Assembly: GCA_050084515.1 (NCBI GenBank)
Contig: CM114274.1
Location: 38,688,001 to 38,752,000, forward strand
Length of the DNA stretch: 64,000 bases
Direction of reading: 5' to 3'
From: Blasia pusilla
Taxonomy: Eukaryota > Marchantiophyta > Marchantiopsida > Blasiales
In this document: positions 16,065 to 28,113 of the stretch, one piece after another
Numbering within the stretch: position 1 is the first letter of the stretch
Layout: the number at the start of each line of letters is the position of its first letter
Notes under the pieces: model-generated
Database searches by the model: none
What the model was told of the DNA's origin: nothing
The model's input: the letters and a program-made list of their open reading frames with translations, nothing else
Made by a program: the position numbers and the translations under genes

Positions 16065-17340
16065 AACTGAGGAGTGGAATCACAACTAGAATTCTGCTCT
16101 TTTGCTGTGGATCTTCTCTACAAGGAGGTGGAGATGACTCGAAGGAGGCAATGAGAAAACTCAATTTTTTGCGAGCTTTCCAATGGCGAATTGAGATATC
16201 AAAAAACCCTGCACAATCAAAAACCATTGTGTCCTCCTTACATTTGCTCCTTGATTTATTTTCTCCTGCCCAACATTCATCCAATTTGGTCCAGAATCAA
16301 ACACACCTCAAGCAAAATCAACAACGAAGTGCCTACGCACTCGCTGACTTGCCCACACTCAATCATGTGATGATGGACATTGATTTTCTCACTAGAATTG
16401 TCTCAAGAACTCTGTCCCTATAATCTGATCCTTAATTGATCCACTATTGAGTAACTCCACTAAGATTGAGAAGACTCCCCCTCTTCAAATCCTGTCAAAT
16501 TTATCGCATTGCATAAATTACTTAATTCTGAACATCTTACTTCGATTTCAGCAATTCTTCTGCCCCATGTCCTCTTGCATGGTCAAGATACACTAGTTTG
16601 CAATTCTTGCAAATCCCACAGTACCACAAATTGAGTGCAACTTTCTCTTCTTTTGAGAACCAGCATGCATCTCCTTAGGATATAAAGTTGAATACGTATT
16701 GTAAACTCTGATGAAATCTGCAATCAACCGTGCTTCATCCAAACAGTCATATTCATGATTCAGATACGCATTGGTGTAACTGCAAGAGAAAGTATACACA
16801 AGGATTTCCAAAATTTGTGATCTCCTTATTAATCACTTCTAGCCCACTCTTCAAGAGAGAATCTAGACTCAATGTATACAAGCTGCATTGTATCATGGAT
16901 CCCAACAAGGATTTGCAATCCTAAGGAGATGAGTTCCAAATCACTCATCTGAGGTATACCCCCCTGGCACCTCTATGGGTGACTTGTACACATAAGTCAC
17001 CTCCCTCCTAGCATGTCACTACCCACATGTGGTACATCCATACTAGCTCTCTAATAACTACACATGTGGTATCCTCATGATACCAACTACCAACTAACCT
17101 ACGACCCTATAGATCCAAGTAGAGCCATGCATGACTGGGAAGGTCAACCTCTCCAAGGTTGCCACTTCTCATAAGGGGAAGGATGACCTATACTCGTAAG
17201 TCACCTCTTAAGAGCAGGTCACATATGACCTCTCAAAATAGGTGAATGCAATACCTCTCTAAGGCGTAGGGCGAGATAGTAACGAGGCCTTAGAGGACGA
17301 GTCCCAATTTCTTCATGATTCATCTAGAATTCTTATAATT
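16065..17340. other. Unassigned, LTR-like debris
   Basis: 16065-16930 has no recognised coding. 16940-17320 contains phrases (GAGGTATACCCC, AAGTCACCTCC) shared with 11390-11460, suggesting fragments of another LTR family. No boundaries could be fixed. Confidence 0.35.
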
Positions 17341-18195
17341 GGGATTCATGAGAAATAGTGGGTGAGGTACTATTGCTTGCAACACTAACTAGCCCACATT
17401 TTCTCCTCACTCATAGCTCCCACTTTACTCCCTCCCAATTTACTCCGAGGTTGTTTCATCTACCTACAATTTGCTCCTCACCGTACCTTCACTTACCCGG
17501 GCTGCCTAGCCAAAATCTTCTCACCCCGCACTCATTCTAATCCGGAGTGCTGACACCTGTCACCTTTGCATGAGTCCTTATGGAGGGCTATCCCTCCTTT
17601 AACTCTGGTTGAAGGCCTGCGACCCTATGAGATCGGGCCTTTTTCTCTCCTTATGCCACCCCCAATTTGCTCGACGCCCTCACTACCTCCTTCGGCCCTC
17701 GTACCGACGTGCGTCTCTGACCCTCAACCCCCATATCCCGTTCTCGACCCCCCCCCCATGCATGGCCCGCGTCCCTATGGGTGTGGCCCCGCACTCCACC
17801 CTCTGTGGACCGGCGTAGACCCAACTTCACAGAGCCATAACGGCTGTCTAAAATTTGTGGGTCTTGTAGGGCCCTACGACCTCGACTGCACACGTCGACC
17901 CGGCCTAAGCTTTTTCCGCTCACAATAGTCAGAGAATTCAGAGCACTTATTGCTCCCATCGTGTCCCCTTGTGTTGCGGGTTCTAGTGACGGGTGTCCCA
18001 AACCCCTTCCCCCCATCGGGATCGGAATTCCCCACCCGGCTACGTTTTCCCGGCAACGGTGACTCTCTCGGATGGTCCGGGACGCTCACGGATATCCGAG
18101 AGCAATGTGGATGGTATGTGGATGGTAGGGTGTGGATGGTGTGGATGATACATGTTCGTTTTGAAATTCAAATCTCAAAGTCTAGCTTATAAAGC
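17341..18195. other. GC-richer unassigned segment
   Basis: Pyrimidine-rich on the plus strand, with open stretches in several frames (17566-17928 plus, 18016-17651 minus). None carries a recognisable domain, and overlapping open frames on both strands argue for composition rather than coding. It ends in a short GTGGATGGT repeat at 18108-18146. Confidence 0.4.
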
Positions 18196-18330
18196 GGAGG
18201 ACGGTGCAGTGTGGAGGACGGAGCAGTGTGGAGGACGGAGCAGCTGTGGACGACGGTGCAACTGCGGAGGATGGAGCTATAGCTGCAGAGCAGTGACATT
18301 TGAGGACGGAGCTACAACTGCTGATTTTGT
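18196..18330. repeat. Minisatellite, GGAGGACGGAGCAGTGT-type
   Basis: Six or more imperfect copies of a 17-18 bp unit (GAGGACGG, A/T GCAG) run into the next minisatellite. They degenerate towards 18330. Confidence 0.75.
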
Positions 18331-18351
18331 CCGTGCAGATTTTCAAACTGC

Positions 18352-18605
18352 TGATCTCCGTTTGCAGAGATTTACCCTCCGTTTGCAGAGATTTCCCCTC
18401 CGATGGTAGAGATTTTCCCTCCGTTTGCAGAGATTTCTGCTAGGATCGCAGAGATTTCCCTTCCGTATGGAGAGATTTCCCCTCTGTTTGCAGAGATTTC
18501 CTCTCCGTTCCACAATTTTGCCCTTCGTTGCATGATTTTTCCCTTTGTTGCAGAAATTCCGTTGGAGAGATTTGCGCTCCGTTGCACAAATTTGCCCTTG
18601 GTAGT
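18352..18605. repeat. 21-bp minisatellite, about 12 units
   Basis: The unit is close to CCCTCCGTTTGCAGAGATTT with a 21 bp period. Because the period is a multiple of three, frames on both strands stay open as 7-residue repeats (for example FAEISPP on plus, GNLCKRR on minus). Later units diverge (CCACAATTTTGC, CATGATTTTTCC). Translation is not implied. Confidence 0.85.
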
Positions 18606-18649
18606 GCTTTCGGTTCATAACGTATTAGTTTCATTTTTCTCCGAACGTT

Positions 18650-18683
18650 GGAGATGAACGTGTTTATGAACACATTCATCTCC
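18650..18683. other. Hairpin, 15-bp arms
   Basis: Arm GGAGATGAACGTGTT, loop TATG, then a matching arm with one G-T pair, immediately after the minisatellite. It could form a stable stem in RNA; no promoter or terminator context is evident. Confidence 0.6.
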
Positions 18684-19740
18684 GGAGCGTATGAAGGGCC
18701 GGTTGTATGGGTGAATCGCGTGTCGATTTTCTTGTTTGTTTTGTAGGGTTATAAGATGACACTGGCAGAGAATTAGCGGAGGTCTGCCATAGAGTTCTGT
18801 GCTTGTTTTTTTAATTCGTAGAGTTGCATTGCCGGAATGCCTTACGTTTCTTACAATTGGGCCAGATCACACTAGTGTCCAATTGATTGTGGTTCCTTCT
18901 TAAATAGACGGGAAGTCACTTTTCATTGTCGCTTTACCTATATAAGTGTATTCGGTGGCGCATGTTGTTAAGTCATGCGTTGTGATTCAGCCTCTGGTGC
19001 TTGATTATGTATTTGGTGGGTCAATTGGTCTCTGTAGTTACCTTCTTCTTGAAATCTCTTTATTTCCATTGATAAGTTCAGAATATATCGTGAAGGTGTA
19101 TTAGATGGGTTCTGGTGTTGCATGTGACCATGTCATTCAGAGATGGCCGATTTGGAAAGTTGTGGCTGTAGAAGGCTTTCTGATTCGCTCCTCTGCCCCT
19201 TTTATTCGCATGTCACAAAAAGGCTATCTGGTTTGCAGGGTGGAGTGTGGATTATCTTGATATCCGTTGCCCTGTCAATTGCTACCATGATGTTTCCCAT
19301 CTCCCACGTTGGCGTCTATTGGGTCTGAGGGGATTGAAGATAACTGAAGGGGATTCAATGGCCGTTTTTTTGTGTAGAAAAAATCATCCATCCACTTTTT
19401 TTCGCACTCATCGACAGTCAGTAGGTGTCTTATGAATTATACCCTGGGATCATGTGAACACCAAATGCTTATTGTTGTTAAGGTGTCATCCGTGTAGTTC
19501 CCTAAACTGAGTGGATATTGCATTTGAGAACCTGGACATGGCTGGAATACCTTCTTTGTGTCCGTTAAGACAATCATGAAAAATATAATTTACTAAAAGA
19601 GAATCGATTGGGAATTTTCTGGATAGTCGACAAGTCTTCTTTGTACAATAGTGTTGATTATGAAACAACGTAACAAGGAGGAGGAAAGGGTGCAGAATAG
19701 CAAAAATTGGTCACCAAATTGGATAATATGAAAATTCATA
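18684..19740. other. No gene recognised
   Basis: Short plus-strand open frames at 19143-19328 and 19247-19435 have no recognised domain. 19440-19740 leads into the tandem array. Confidence 0.4.
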
Positions 19741-21390
19741 AGACTGTCGGTAGGATCGTGGTAAACAAAAAGCATTCCATCTTCCACACACATTACACTC
19801 AAAGAAAATAAAATTTTTCTATAAAATTGGAAATCCTTGTTCCATTCTTTTACCCGAAGAAATAGAAAACAGATGTAAAGCTATGAAATAAAGTGAATGC
19901 ATAAGTGGATAATATGGTAAGCATTCCACCTTAGAATTAAGGACGTTGACAAATTAGGGGAAAATTCACAAGATTATCGGTAGGATTGTGGTAAATAGAA
20001 AGCACTCCAATATTTTTTAAAATTGGAAATCCTTGTACCATTCTTTAACACGAAGAAATAGAGAAGAGCTGCAAAGATATAACATAAAGTAAATGGATAA
20101 GTGGACAATATGATAAGCATGCCATCTTATAATTAAGGACGCCGAGAAATTATGGGAAAGTTCACAAGATTGTCGGTAGGATCGTGGTAAACAGAAAACA
20201 TTCCATCTTCCACAAACATTACACTCAAAGAAAATAAAATTTTTTCTACAAAAGTAGAAATCCTTGTACCATTCTTTTACCCGAAGAAATAGAAAACAGA
20301 TGTAAAGCTATAAAATAAAGTGAAGGGATAAGTGGATGATATGGTAAGCATTCCATCTTAGAATTAAGGACGTCGGGAAATGATGGGAAACTTCACAAGA
20401 CTGTCGGTAGGATTGTGTTAAACAGAAAGCATTCCATCTTCCACAAACATTACACTCGAAGAAAATTAATTTTTTTCTACAAAAGTAGAAATCCTCGTAC
20501 CATTCTTTTACCTGAAGAAATAGAAAACGGATGCAAAGCTATAACATAAAGTGAAGGGATAAGTGGATGATATGGTAAGCATTCCATCTTAGAATTAAGG
20601 ACGCCGGGAAATTATGGGAAAGTTCACAAGATCGGGATAGATAAGCGGAAAACATTCCATCTTAGGATCGAAAGAAAATTAAACAAAGTAAAACATTCCA
20701 TCTTCCACAAACATTACACTCAAAGAAAATTAATTTTTTTCTACAAAAGTAGAAATCCTTGTACCATTCTTTTCCCCGAAGAAATAGAAAAACAGATGTA
20801 AAGCTATAAAATAAAGTGAAGGGATAAGTGGATGATATGGTAAGCATTCCATCTTAGAATTATGGGGGCGGTAGGATCGTGGGAAATTATGGGAAAGTTC
20901 TACAAACAAGAAATAGAAAAACAGATGTAAAGCTATAAAATAAAGTAGGATCGTGATAAGCAGAAAGCATTCCATCTTCCACAAACATTACACTGAAACA
21001 AAATTAATTTTTTTCTACAAAAGTAGAAATCCTTGTACCAATCTTTTACCCGAAGAAATAGAAAACACATGCAAAACTATAAAATAAAGTGAAGGGATAA
21101 GTGGATGATATGGTAAGCATTCCATCTTAGAATTAAGGACGTCGGGAAATTATGGGAAACTTCACAAGACTGTCGGTAGGATCGTGTTAAATAGAAAGCA
21201 TTCCATCTTCCACAAACATTACACTGGAAGAAAATTCATTTTTTCCTACAAAAGTAGAAATCCTTGTACCATTCTTTTACCCGAAGAAATAGAAAACAGA
21301 TGCAAAGCTATAACATAAAGTGAAGGGATAAGTGGATGATATGGTAAGCATTCCATCTTAGAATTGAGGACGCCGAGAAATTATGGGAAA
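19740..21390. repeat. Tandem array of about 230 bp units, at least 7 copies
   Basis: The phrase GAAATCCTTGTACCATTCTT recurs at about 19828, 20024, 20256, 20485, 20750, 21027 and 21256, so unit spacing is 196-277 bp and most often 229-232. Other shared unit landmarks are CATTCCATCTTCCACA, GATGATATGGTAAGCATT and GTCGGTAGGATCGTG. The first two units are more diverged. It borders the Mutator-like gene on its downstream side. Confidence 0.88.
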
Positions 21391-21940
21391 ACTCCCCATG
21401 ATTTTTTAATCCGGTGTGCTAGAGTTATCTTTGGAAGTGAAGTTTGTATCTCAAGTATCTTTCGAGGAAATGGAGAGTATTTTATATATCCCCATGGAGT
21501 GGAAAGCATTTTACTCTTGCAACCTATCTTCTCAATTTATGTAAGAAAAAGAATGAGGACAGAATCCAAACATCATCTAAAAGGACACGTTGCCCCTACC
21601 TGTGAAATGAGAGTGTGTATATATTCTCTGCGTCTACTTTTTATGTGTTAGTGTCCAAGAATAGATTGAGAGAACACCCTGATAGCTCCATGAAGGGATT
21701 CATTAGAGATAAAGTCAGGGAAAAGGATTCTCAAAGGATCATGTTTTTTATGAAAATATGTTCCAATATGCCTTGAGATACTTAATGCTCATACAATGAA
21801 ATCATTTGTCCAAGGCCAAAATGGTGAAATAAAGCACCTTTTAAAGTCAAGTAAGACAAGCTGGAATCAAAACGAGGTAGAAAATAAATTTTGAGACATT
21901 TACTCGTAATGTGAGCTCATCTATTACTTCGGAACAGAAT

Positions 21941-22556
21941 TCATGAGTTGGGGGGGTGGGGATTTCTAAGTAAGCTTTGTGGGCAGAGATCAAAGGAAAG
22001 CTGAGCACGTAGAAATTCCCAAGCACTACGGTTCTGATCTAAAAATTGGAGCACCTCTCTATTTGCCACACTCAATTGAAGGATATTGTCATCTGTCAAG
22101 AGTGCTTGTACCTGCAACACAAACTTCTCAATGATTTGAGGTAAGCCATCGATGGTTTTTTTAGACATGGACCTTTCGAGCTTCTGTAGAGAAATGCGCA
22201 TAGATAGAAATCCATGCACAATCGTTTCCATAGTATTGCAAACATCTGAAATGACCTTCAACCTGGCTGATAACTCCTGCAGTTCTACAAGTGATCCCTT
22301 GTGAGACTTAGTGGCTTCTTTCCTCAGCCCCATAAAAATCTTCACAAATGCATCGTTGAAGTTTTTGTTCAAATCGACAATGATAAGTGGTAGTAGAAAT
22401 TTGAGCAAAAAACACTTCCAAAGACCTTCCTTCACACGTTTTCGGTGTCGCCATCGATTCATGGCCTCTTTCCCCATCCTGAAGTCCTTGTGCAGTCGGA
22501 AGGTTGTTGGAGCCGATCACTCCTCTGGTCCTCTTCATTGCACGAGTTTTGTCCAT
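21941..22556 (-). pseudogene. Unknown helical protein next to MULE
   Basis: A 178-codon minus-strand frame (22477-21941) that is strongly helical (LVELQELSARLKVISDVCNT, LPQIIEKFVLQVQALL). A short upstream piece in another frame (22556-22308) begins MDKTRAMKRTRGVIG. No family is recognised. It is in the same orientation as, and 0.6 kb downstream of, the last transposase exon, so it may be the 3' part of that gene or a passenger. Confidence 0.4.
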
Positions 22557-23086
22557 GGTGACAGATCAAAATTGAATCGTGGAGATCAGAAGAACTTCTT
22601 CACACTCGTTTCCGTTTCCCTTGATTCATAGTCGCTTCATCTCTAGTGAACCCGAAGATTGAAAATATTCATCTGAACTGAGCTCCTGTGTATTGCGATG
22701 TCCCTCTCTCAAAAATCCAAATGCCTAGGGCCGGCGGAAGACCCTATGATCGATGCCGTTAATATATGTGGCGCTCCCCGTGGAGATCCTGTGAAGATCC
22801 GCCAATCTCGAATACCTTCCATGAATTCCAAAAGCCCCAATCCTCCATATACACCGATCTCAAAATCACGTGCATGTGGCACTATCCATATTCAAAAGCA
22901 TTGATCTTGCCTGTGTGTCTAGCTCATCTTGCAGGCCCAATCTCTTCTTTCTTGGTCTTGGCTTTGGAAAGGATGGTAACCTACTTGAGGTTCCATCCTG
23001 GGATGGACACAAAACTGTGTTATATCCCAATCCATGTTGTGTACTCTATCTCTTTGCTTTTTCTGACCAGCGCTCAATGTTGGACT

Positions 23087-26000
23087 TCACTCGTTTGACA
23101 AAATTATTGTTTTGGAAACCATCATTGTATGTCTGAAAGGGTTTCCTTTTTGTGTCAAGCCATTTCTAACAACAACTTTTGCTGTTTCAATCCGACCATT
23201 TATTTCCCTCAACATTTTAGACGCCATTCTTAGAAGCAAGTCACAACCATGGCAATGATTTTGCAACTCAGAGTACAGTTTGTCCATAGTAGCCTCCATT
23301 TCTTGGGTTAAACCCGATAAATAAGATTCTTCGACTACTGGTGTTGTCTCAAGCGAAGGGCTTATACTCGTCTCTATGTATGGAATGCATTCTAAAAGAC
23401 ACTTCAGATTCAAATAATTAGATTATAGCTGAAACCTGAAAACCAAAGCATAAATAATATCAAAATTATTTCAATGTACTTGCACTACAAGATTTTGTAT
23501 TAGTATTTAAAAGGAAACCTGGTATTTCGTTGAGATCGAGGAGGCTGCCGGAGATATGACTTTCAATAGATCTCGAATTCGTCATTGATATTTTTAGTTG
23601 TGCAATTCCTCCCCATTTGCTGCCCAATCTTCTTCCAAGTATATTCACAAGGTCCTCTTCATTGTAATCCTCTCGTAACAAAGCTGCAATCTGGAGAGAG
23701 ATCTCATCATAGAAATCATGATATTTGCATTAGAAGATGGACAATAAGACAATTTGTGGTACCCAAAAAGGAAAAAAAAAGTATTACTTACCATGTGCTT
23801 GTAGATGTTCCTCTTTAGGGACCAAGGACACTCACAATGATCCCATTCGGTCTCATAGTTATATACTTCATACCATTTTTTTGGTATTGTTTGGCTCCTG
23901 ACACGTGCCATCTTTACTTGCCCCCTTGATTCAGTAAGCTGCACATCGCCCGTTGGGATTTCTCTTCCTTTCAATACTGCATTATTCACATATTGCTCTT
24001 CTGTTGCGTTTTGTACAAAACCCTTTTTTTTCAGCAAGTGAATGTGAAAATACCAAGCCTCTACAAAACTGCTAAGCTTCCAAACTAGGTAGTCTCCTCT
24101 TCTTTGAGCAATAATCCTATTGTCATCAGCAAGAACTGCTTTCATGCTTCCATGATATGCTTCAATTGCAGCGTTTGTGTCTTGGTTTGCATGAGGGTAG
24201 TCCCTTGCCGCTTTCACCCATTTACCTGTGCTCAAACAAAAATACACTAAGATGTATAGTTAATCCAAACACCTGCAATATTAATATTCTAAAGAACCAA
24301 CCAAAGAAAATATCACTCATGAATACCGATTATGTAAGTATTCCAAATATATCAGAGAAACAAAGACACCCACCTAATTTCAGCTCCCAATAAGTCCTTA
24401 TATAGTTGATGAATGCAACTTCCTCTTTGAAGTCTGAATAGAATTATTGCAGCAGGATCTTTGCATCATCCAAGATCACACCTCTAGTGTATGTGCCACA
24501 CCGATTTACGTACATAATTTCTCCCAGTCGTCGTGACATGTGAGCTCTCATGATTGGACATCTAACCTTTCGTTTCAGCTGCTTCAACCAGTCATGGTGT
24601 ACATGTCAGAGACATAATATGATACTTGAGTTGGCAAATGTTACCCTACAAGTAAAGATACTGGTGAGTTACAGCATGATTAAAAACCAATACCTGGAAT
24701 ATCTTCCATCCATGTGACCAATATGCCTGTGTAATAGAATGAAAAGTCATATTGAAAAACAAAAACAAAAATATGGAATGACTCTGTACCAAGAGAATAC
24801 TTCATTGCATATCCTTAATGTACCTCAATGCATTTTTCTTGGCGTTGGCATCGTCTACTATGATTGCATTCGGCTCCCAAGAGGGTTGTTGTGTTCTACA
24901 CTTGGTTACCACTGCATGTAGCCATTTCACCAAGTGCACCTCCTTGGAGCTACTAGTCAAAATCCATGCTACCGGTATTCCAGTGTGATGCTCATCAAAC
25001 ACTAAGATGGTATACAAAGGAAACTGCACACAGAACTCCACCACATAAGGAGTGTTGCAGGTAGACATGAAATTCAACTTTGCAAGATTTTATTTAGGGT
25101 AGATATGAGTAAAGAGTAACAAACCTTGCTTCGATTGATGCCAAACGTACTATCCATGCTAAGAATACTGTTGTGTCCGTATTTCACCATCAATTGCAAT
25201 TGCCAAGCACTCTGGAATCCCAATATGAATGGTCTTGTATCATCAAAATAAGGCTCATAAAATAAGACCTTCTCTGGATAGAGGTTTACAAAGGTACTCA
25301 AAGATTCATTTTCATCTATACAAAACTGGAAAGTCTCCATATTCAAGGACTTCTTTGCATTTGCAATATCATGCATTTGTAGGAAATCATCCCTCGTCAT
25401 GCTCCCCTCAAAGTCCGGAGAGGTGTTAGATCTCATTTTAAGCATCATCCCATGCTCGCACATAATCTGATGGGGCTTTACCCCGAGTCGAAGCCTCTCC
25501 TTTATGTAACACCTCAACTCCTTTGAGATCCTAGGAGCATACATTTTCGGAGTGTCCAAACTTAGGGGGTCGTTATTGCCGTGGCATGGCATCCCATCCA
25601 TGTCAACATGTAATCTACGTTTGTAAATGATCTTTGCCACATGCATTGGACCCTTGATTTCAGATACAGAAAAGTGACAGAGACACCCTCGCTTCCAACT
25701 ATCTTCCCGTACAATTTTTGGGCACGAGGCCGATTTCCTTGGCCTGATTTGGGAATGCTTGACCTGAAAAAAAAACAAGAGGAATGCATTCCATCATACA
25801 TAAATAGTATCTCTCTAGCAGGGACAAAAGAAATGGAAATAAATTGCATGCATTATAAACAAGAACAAAAGATGATTGATCACCTTCCTTGTCTAACCTT
25901 CCTTGTTCCTATCATTATTCCACTTAAAAAAATATACCACTTATCCGTGCTCACCTACTCACAACCGGTTGATGGAAGTGTCGCTTGTCTTGAGGTCCGT

Positions 26001-26355
26001 AAGCACAATAGTATATGGTGTATGATGATTCCTCGCCTTCGTCTTGTCCTAATCTTTCTCCTCTACACCTGGATGTGCCCTTCCAAAAGCTAGTGGGGTT
26101 TACATTGTCTCCATTACCCTCCCCGATAATGAAGTCCTCCAACCTATACCAGGGGATATACGCTGCATTATATCGATCCCAATGGAGATCTTTTGCTGAT
26201 ATGTACCCCGTCGGCAAGTCTGCTTGGAGTTCCATCATCTTCATGGCTAGAATTCTGCTTGTCAATGCACTTCTACTTCCAAATGCATTCTCCTCCACTT
26301 GATCATGTGATGGAGGAAGGGTTGATGTCAAGTCAACAGGATTATCGATGTCCAT
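23087..26355 (-). pseudogene. Mutator-like (MULE) transposase with SWIM finger
   Basis: A multi-exon minus-strand gene. 26355-25951 is an acidic N-terminal piece. 25778-25074 carries a DNA-binding-like start and ends with MDSTFGIN (near 25157), the usual place of the first catalytic Asp. 25077-24802 has the second (IIVDDANAKKN near 24855). About 24680-24370 reads a region with a TGA where Trp fits (LCL, stop, HVHHDWLKQLKRKV) and a TAA where Gln fits. 24247-23645 holds a SWIM-like finger (HCECPWSLKRNIYKH near 23835) whose third ligand Cys is Tyr. 23681-23466 and 23413-23087 are helical C-terminal pieces. Introns are likely between blocks, but stops inside exons show decay. A domesticated host gene is possible but less likely. 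Confidence 0.78.
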
Positions 26356-26459
26356 ACTTACCTGTACACAAGCATTTGATTATAATGCATGAGAAAAGTC
26401 ATATGATCTTCACGAAAAAAAAAGACAAGTAACGAAAGTAAATGAGTAGTAAGATTGAG

Positions 26460-27840
26460 GGAAATGACGGAATGCCTTTCAATAGCACAGATTCTACACA
26501 AACTTCTCAATGGCATCGGAATCATCACGTTTCATCTTCGTAGGAAAGGAATGATTTTAACACAGTACTCTACAGCGCTCGCAGTGAATCCTAACTAGTA
26601 TTCACAGAGTCATGTAATTTTCAAAAAATACCCATTTACTCTCCTTTACAAGTATCACAAAAAATAGGGCAAATGTTCATAATGTAAGCACACTAAGACC
26701 CTAAACAGAAATTAAAGTTAACCTATAGTACCAAATCAAAGCTCAAATATGATAGCCATCGAAAAAAATTACTTTAAATACATACTAGACAAAAAAACAA
26801 GCTCAATCATTCCAATATATCAGATAAATCATGTGGTAATCGTTTGTGTACCTCGAAAGTAATCAATCTCACAACGTAAAATATGTGAGAAGTGACAGAA
26901 TACCTTTCGATTGTACATACTCTACTCCTAAAGCATTGCAATATAGATACTGTGAGTCTCTATATGGAAACTGAATTTTAACAACAATACCGCCCTATAG
27001 TTCAAGTGACGGAATACTATTCCGTAGTACATTGTATACTCCTAAAGCCTTAGATAACATCCAAATCATCAAGAATGCTTTTCAAAAGACATGAGTGTAA
27101 CAGAGTCTTCTGTAGCTCTTGTAGAAATTTAATTTTCAAAACATACGCCTTTACTCTCCTACTCCTTTTACTCTCCTAATGTCTACAATATATATACTCT
27201 AGGCGCCTATATGGAAACTGAAATTTACCTAAAATACCACCCTGCAGCTGAAACACTATAGGAATCTTCCAATAAAACATGGCAAGTAATCAAACTAAAA
27301 AAGCAGTACACAAACACTAAGAGTGTGAGAAATGTTGGAATACCTTTCAGCGGTACAAGCTCTAACAGAAATCCTATAAGTACCAACAACTTACTCATCT
27401 CAAGAGAAGAAAAAAAAAAACCTTCATGTAGGGAGTGATTTACATGGGAAGCGAGAAGGTTTAAGGTATACTTGCCTATGAGATCAAACAACAAGTAAAA
27501 CAACAAACTCACTCATTCCAAAGTAGTAGAAAAAATATGTGATATTCAAGAAGAGGAAGAGAATGAATGAATGTCACAAATACCAATGAAAGACCAAGAG
27601 CATTAAGATGAAAAAATGCCTTCAAGATAGATTTTCTCTATTTCTAACAATTGGAGTGAGATCATTCTCACTATACGCATTTTATAGTCGTCTACTTTCA
27701 AACTAAAAAAGTCAAAAAATTAACAATATGGTAGTGGCCTTGGCATAAAGCCTTCCGATATTACTATATCTGCTCCAAAAAACGCACTATGATTGTGACA
27801 TTGACGGAATAGTTTCTGGTACTACAATATATTCGATCTG
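26460..27840. repeat. Degenerate repeat field upstream of MULE
   Basis: A loose unit beginning GACGGAATACCTTTC and continuing with TACA and TCTAC occurs near 26470, 26895, 27008, 27335 and 27803, with AT-rich spacers. Similarity between units is low and the period irregular. No coding is seen in 26400-27880. Confidence 0.5.
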
Positions 27841-28113
27841 AAAGACCCATTTGCAAGAAAAAGCACAAGTTTGCTTCACATCATATTACTGTATGCATAA
27901 TTGTAAGATGGTTCAAAGGAATGTCTATAAGAAAGATGTCCCAATTTTCGGCCATGTGAAACCAGAATCCGCTCCAGCCTGAAAAAAAACACATCAATAG
28001 GAACAAGAGAATTATCAACAAGACTTTGTTATCCAAGGTGATCTCCTCAACATGTTGAAAGAAACAAGAACTAACAAAAGAATGCACTCAATAACAGAAT
28101 TACATTTTTTTAC

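Noticed and set aside
18343-18679. Overlapping open frames with 7-residue repeats on both strands
   Set aside because: The 21 bp period keeps all frames open; no start, splice or homology evidence supports a protein.
19740-21390. CRISPR-like array
   Set aside because: Units are about 230 bp and similar over their whole length, with no short repeat/unique spacer pattern, and the genome is eukaryotic.
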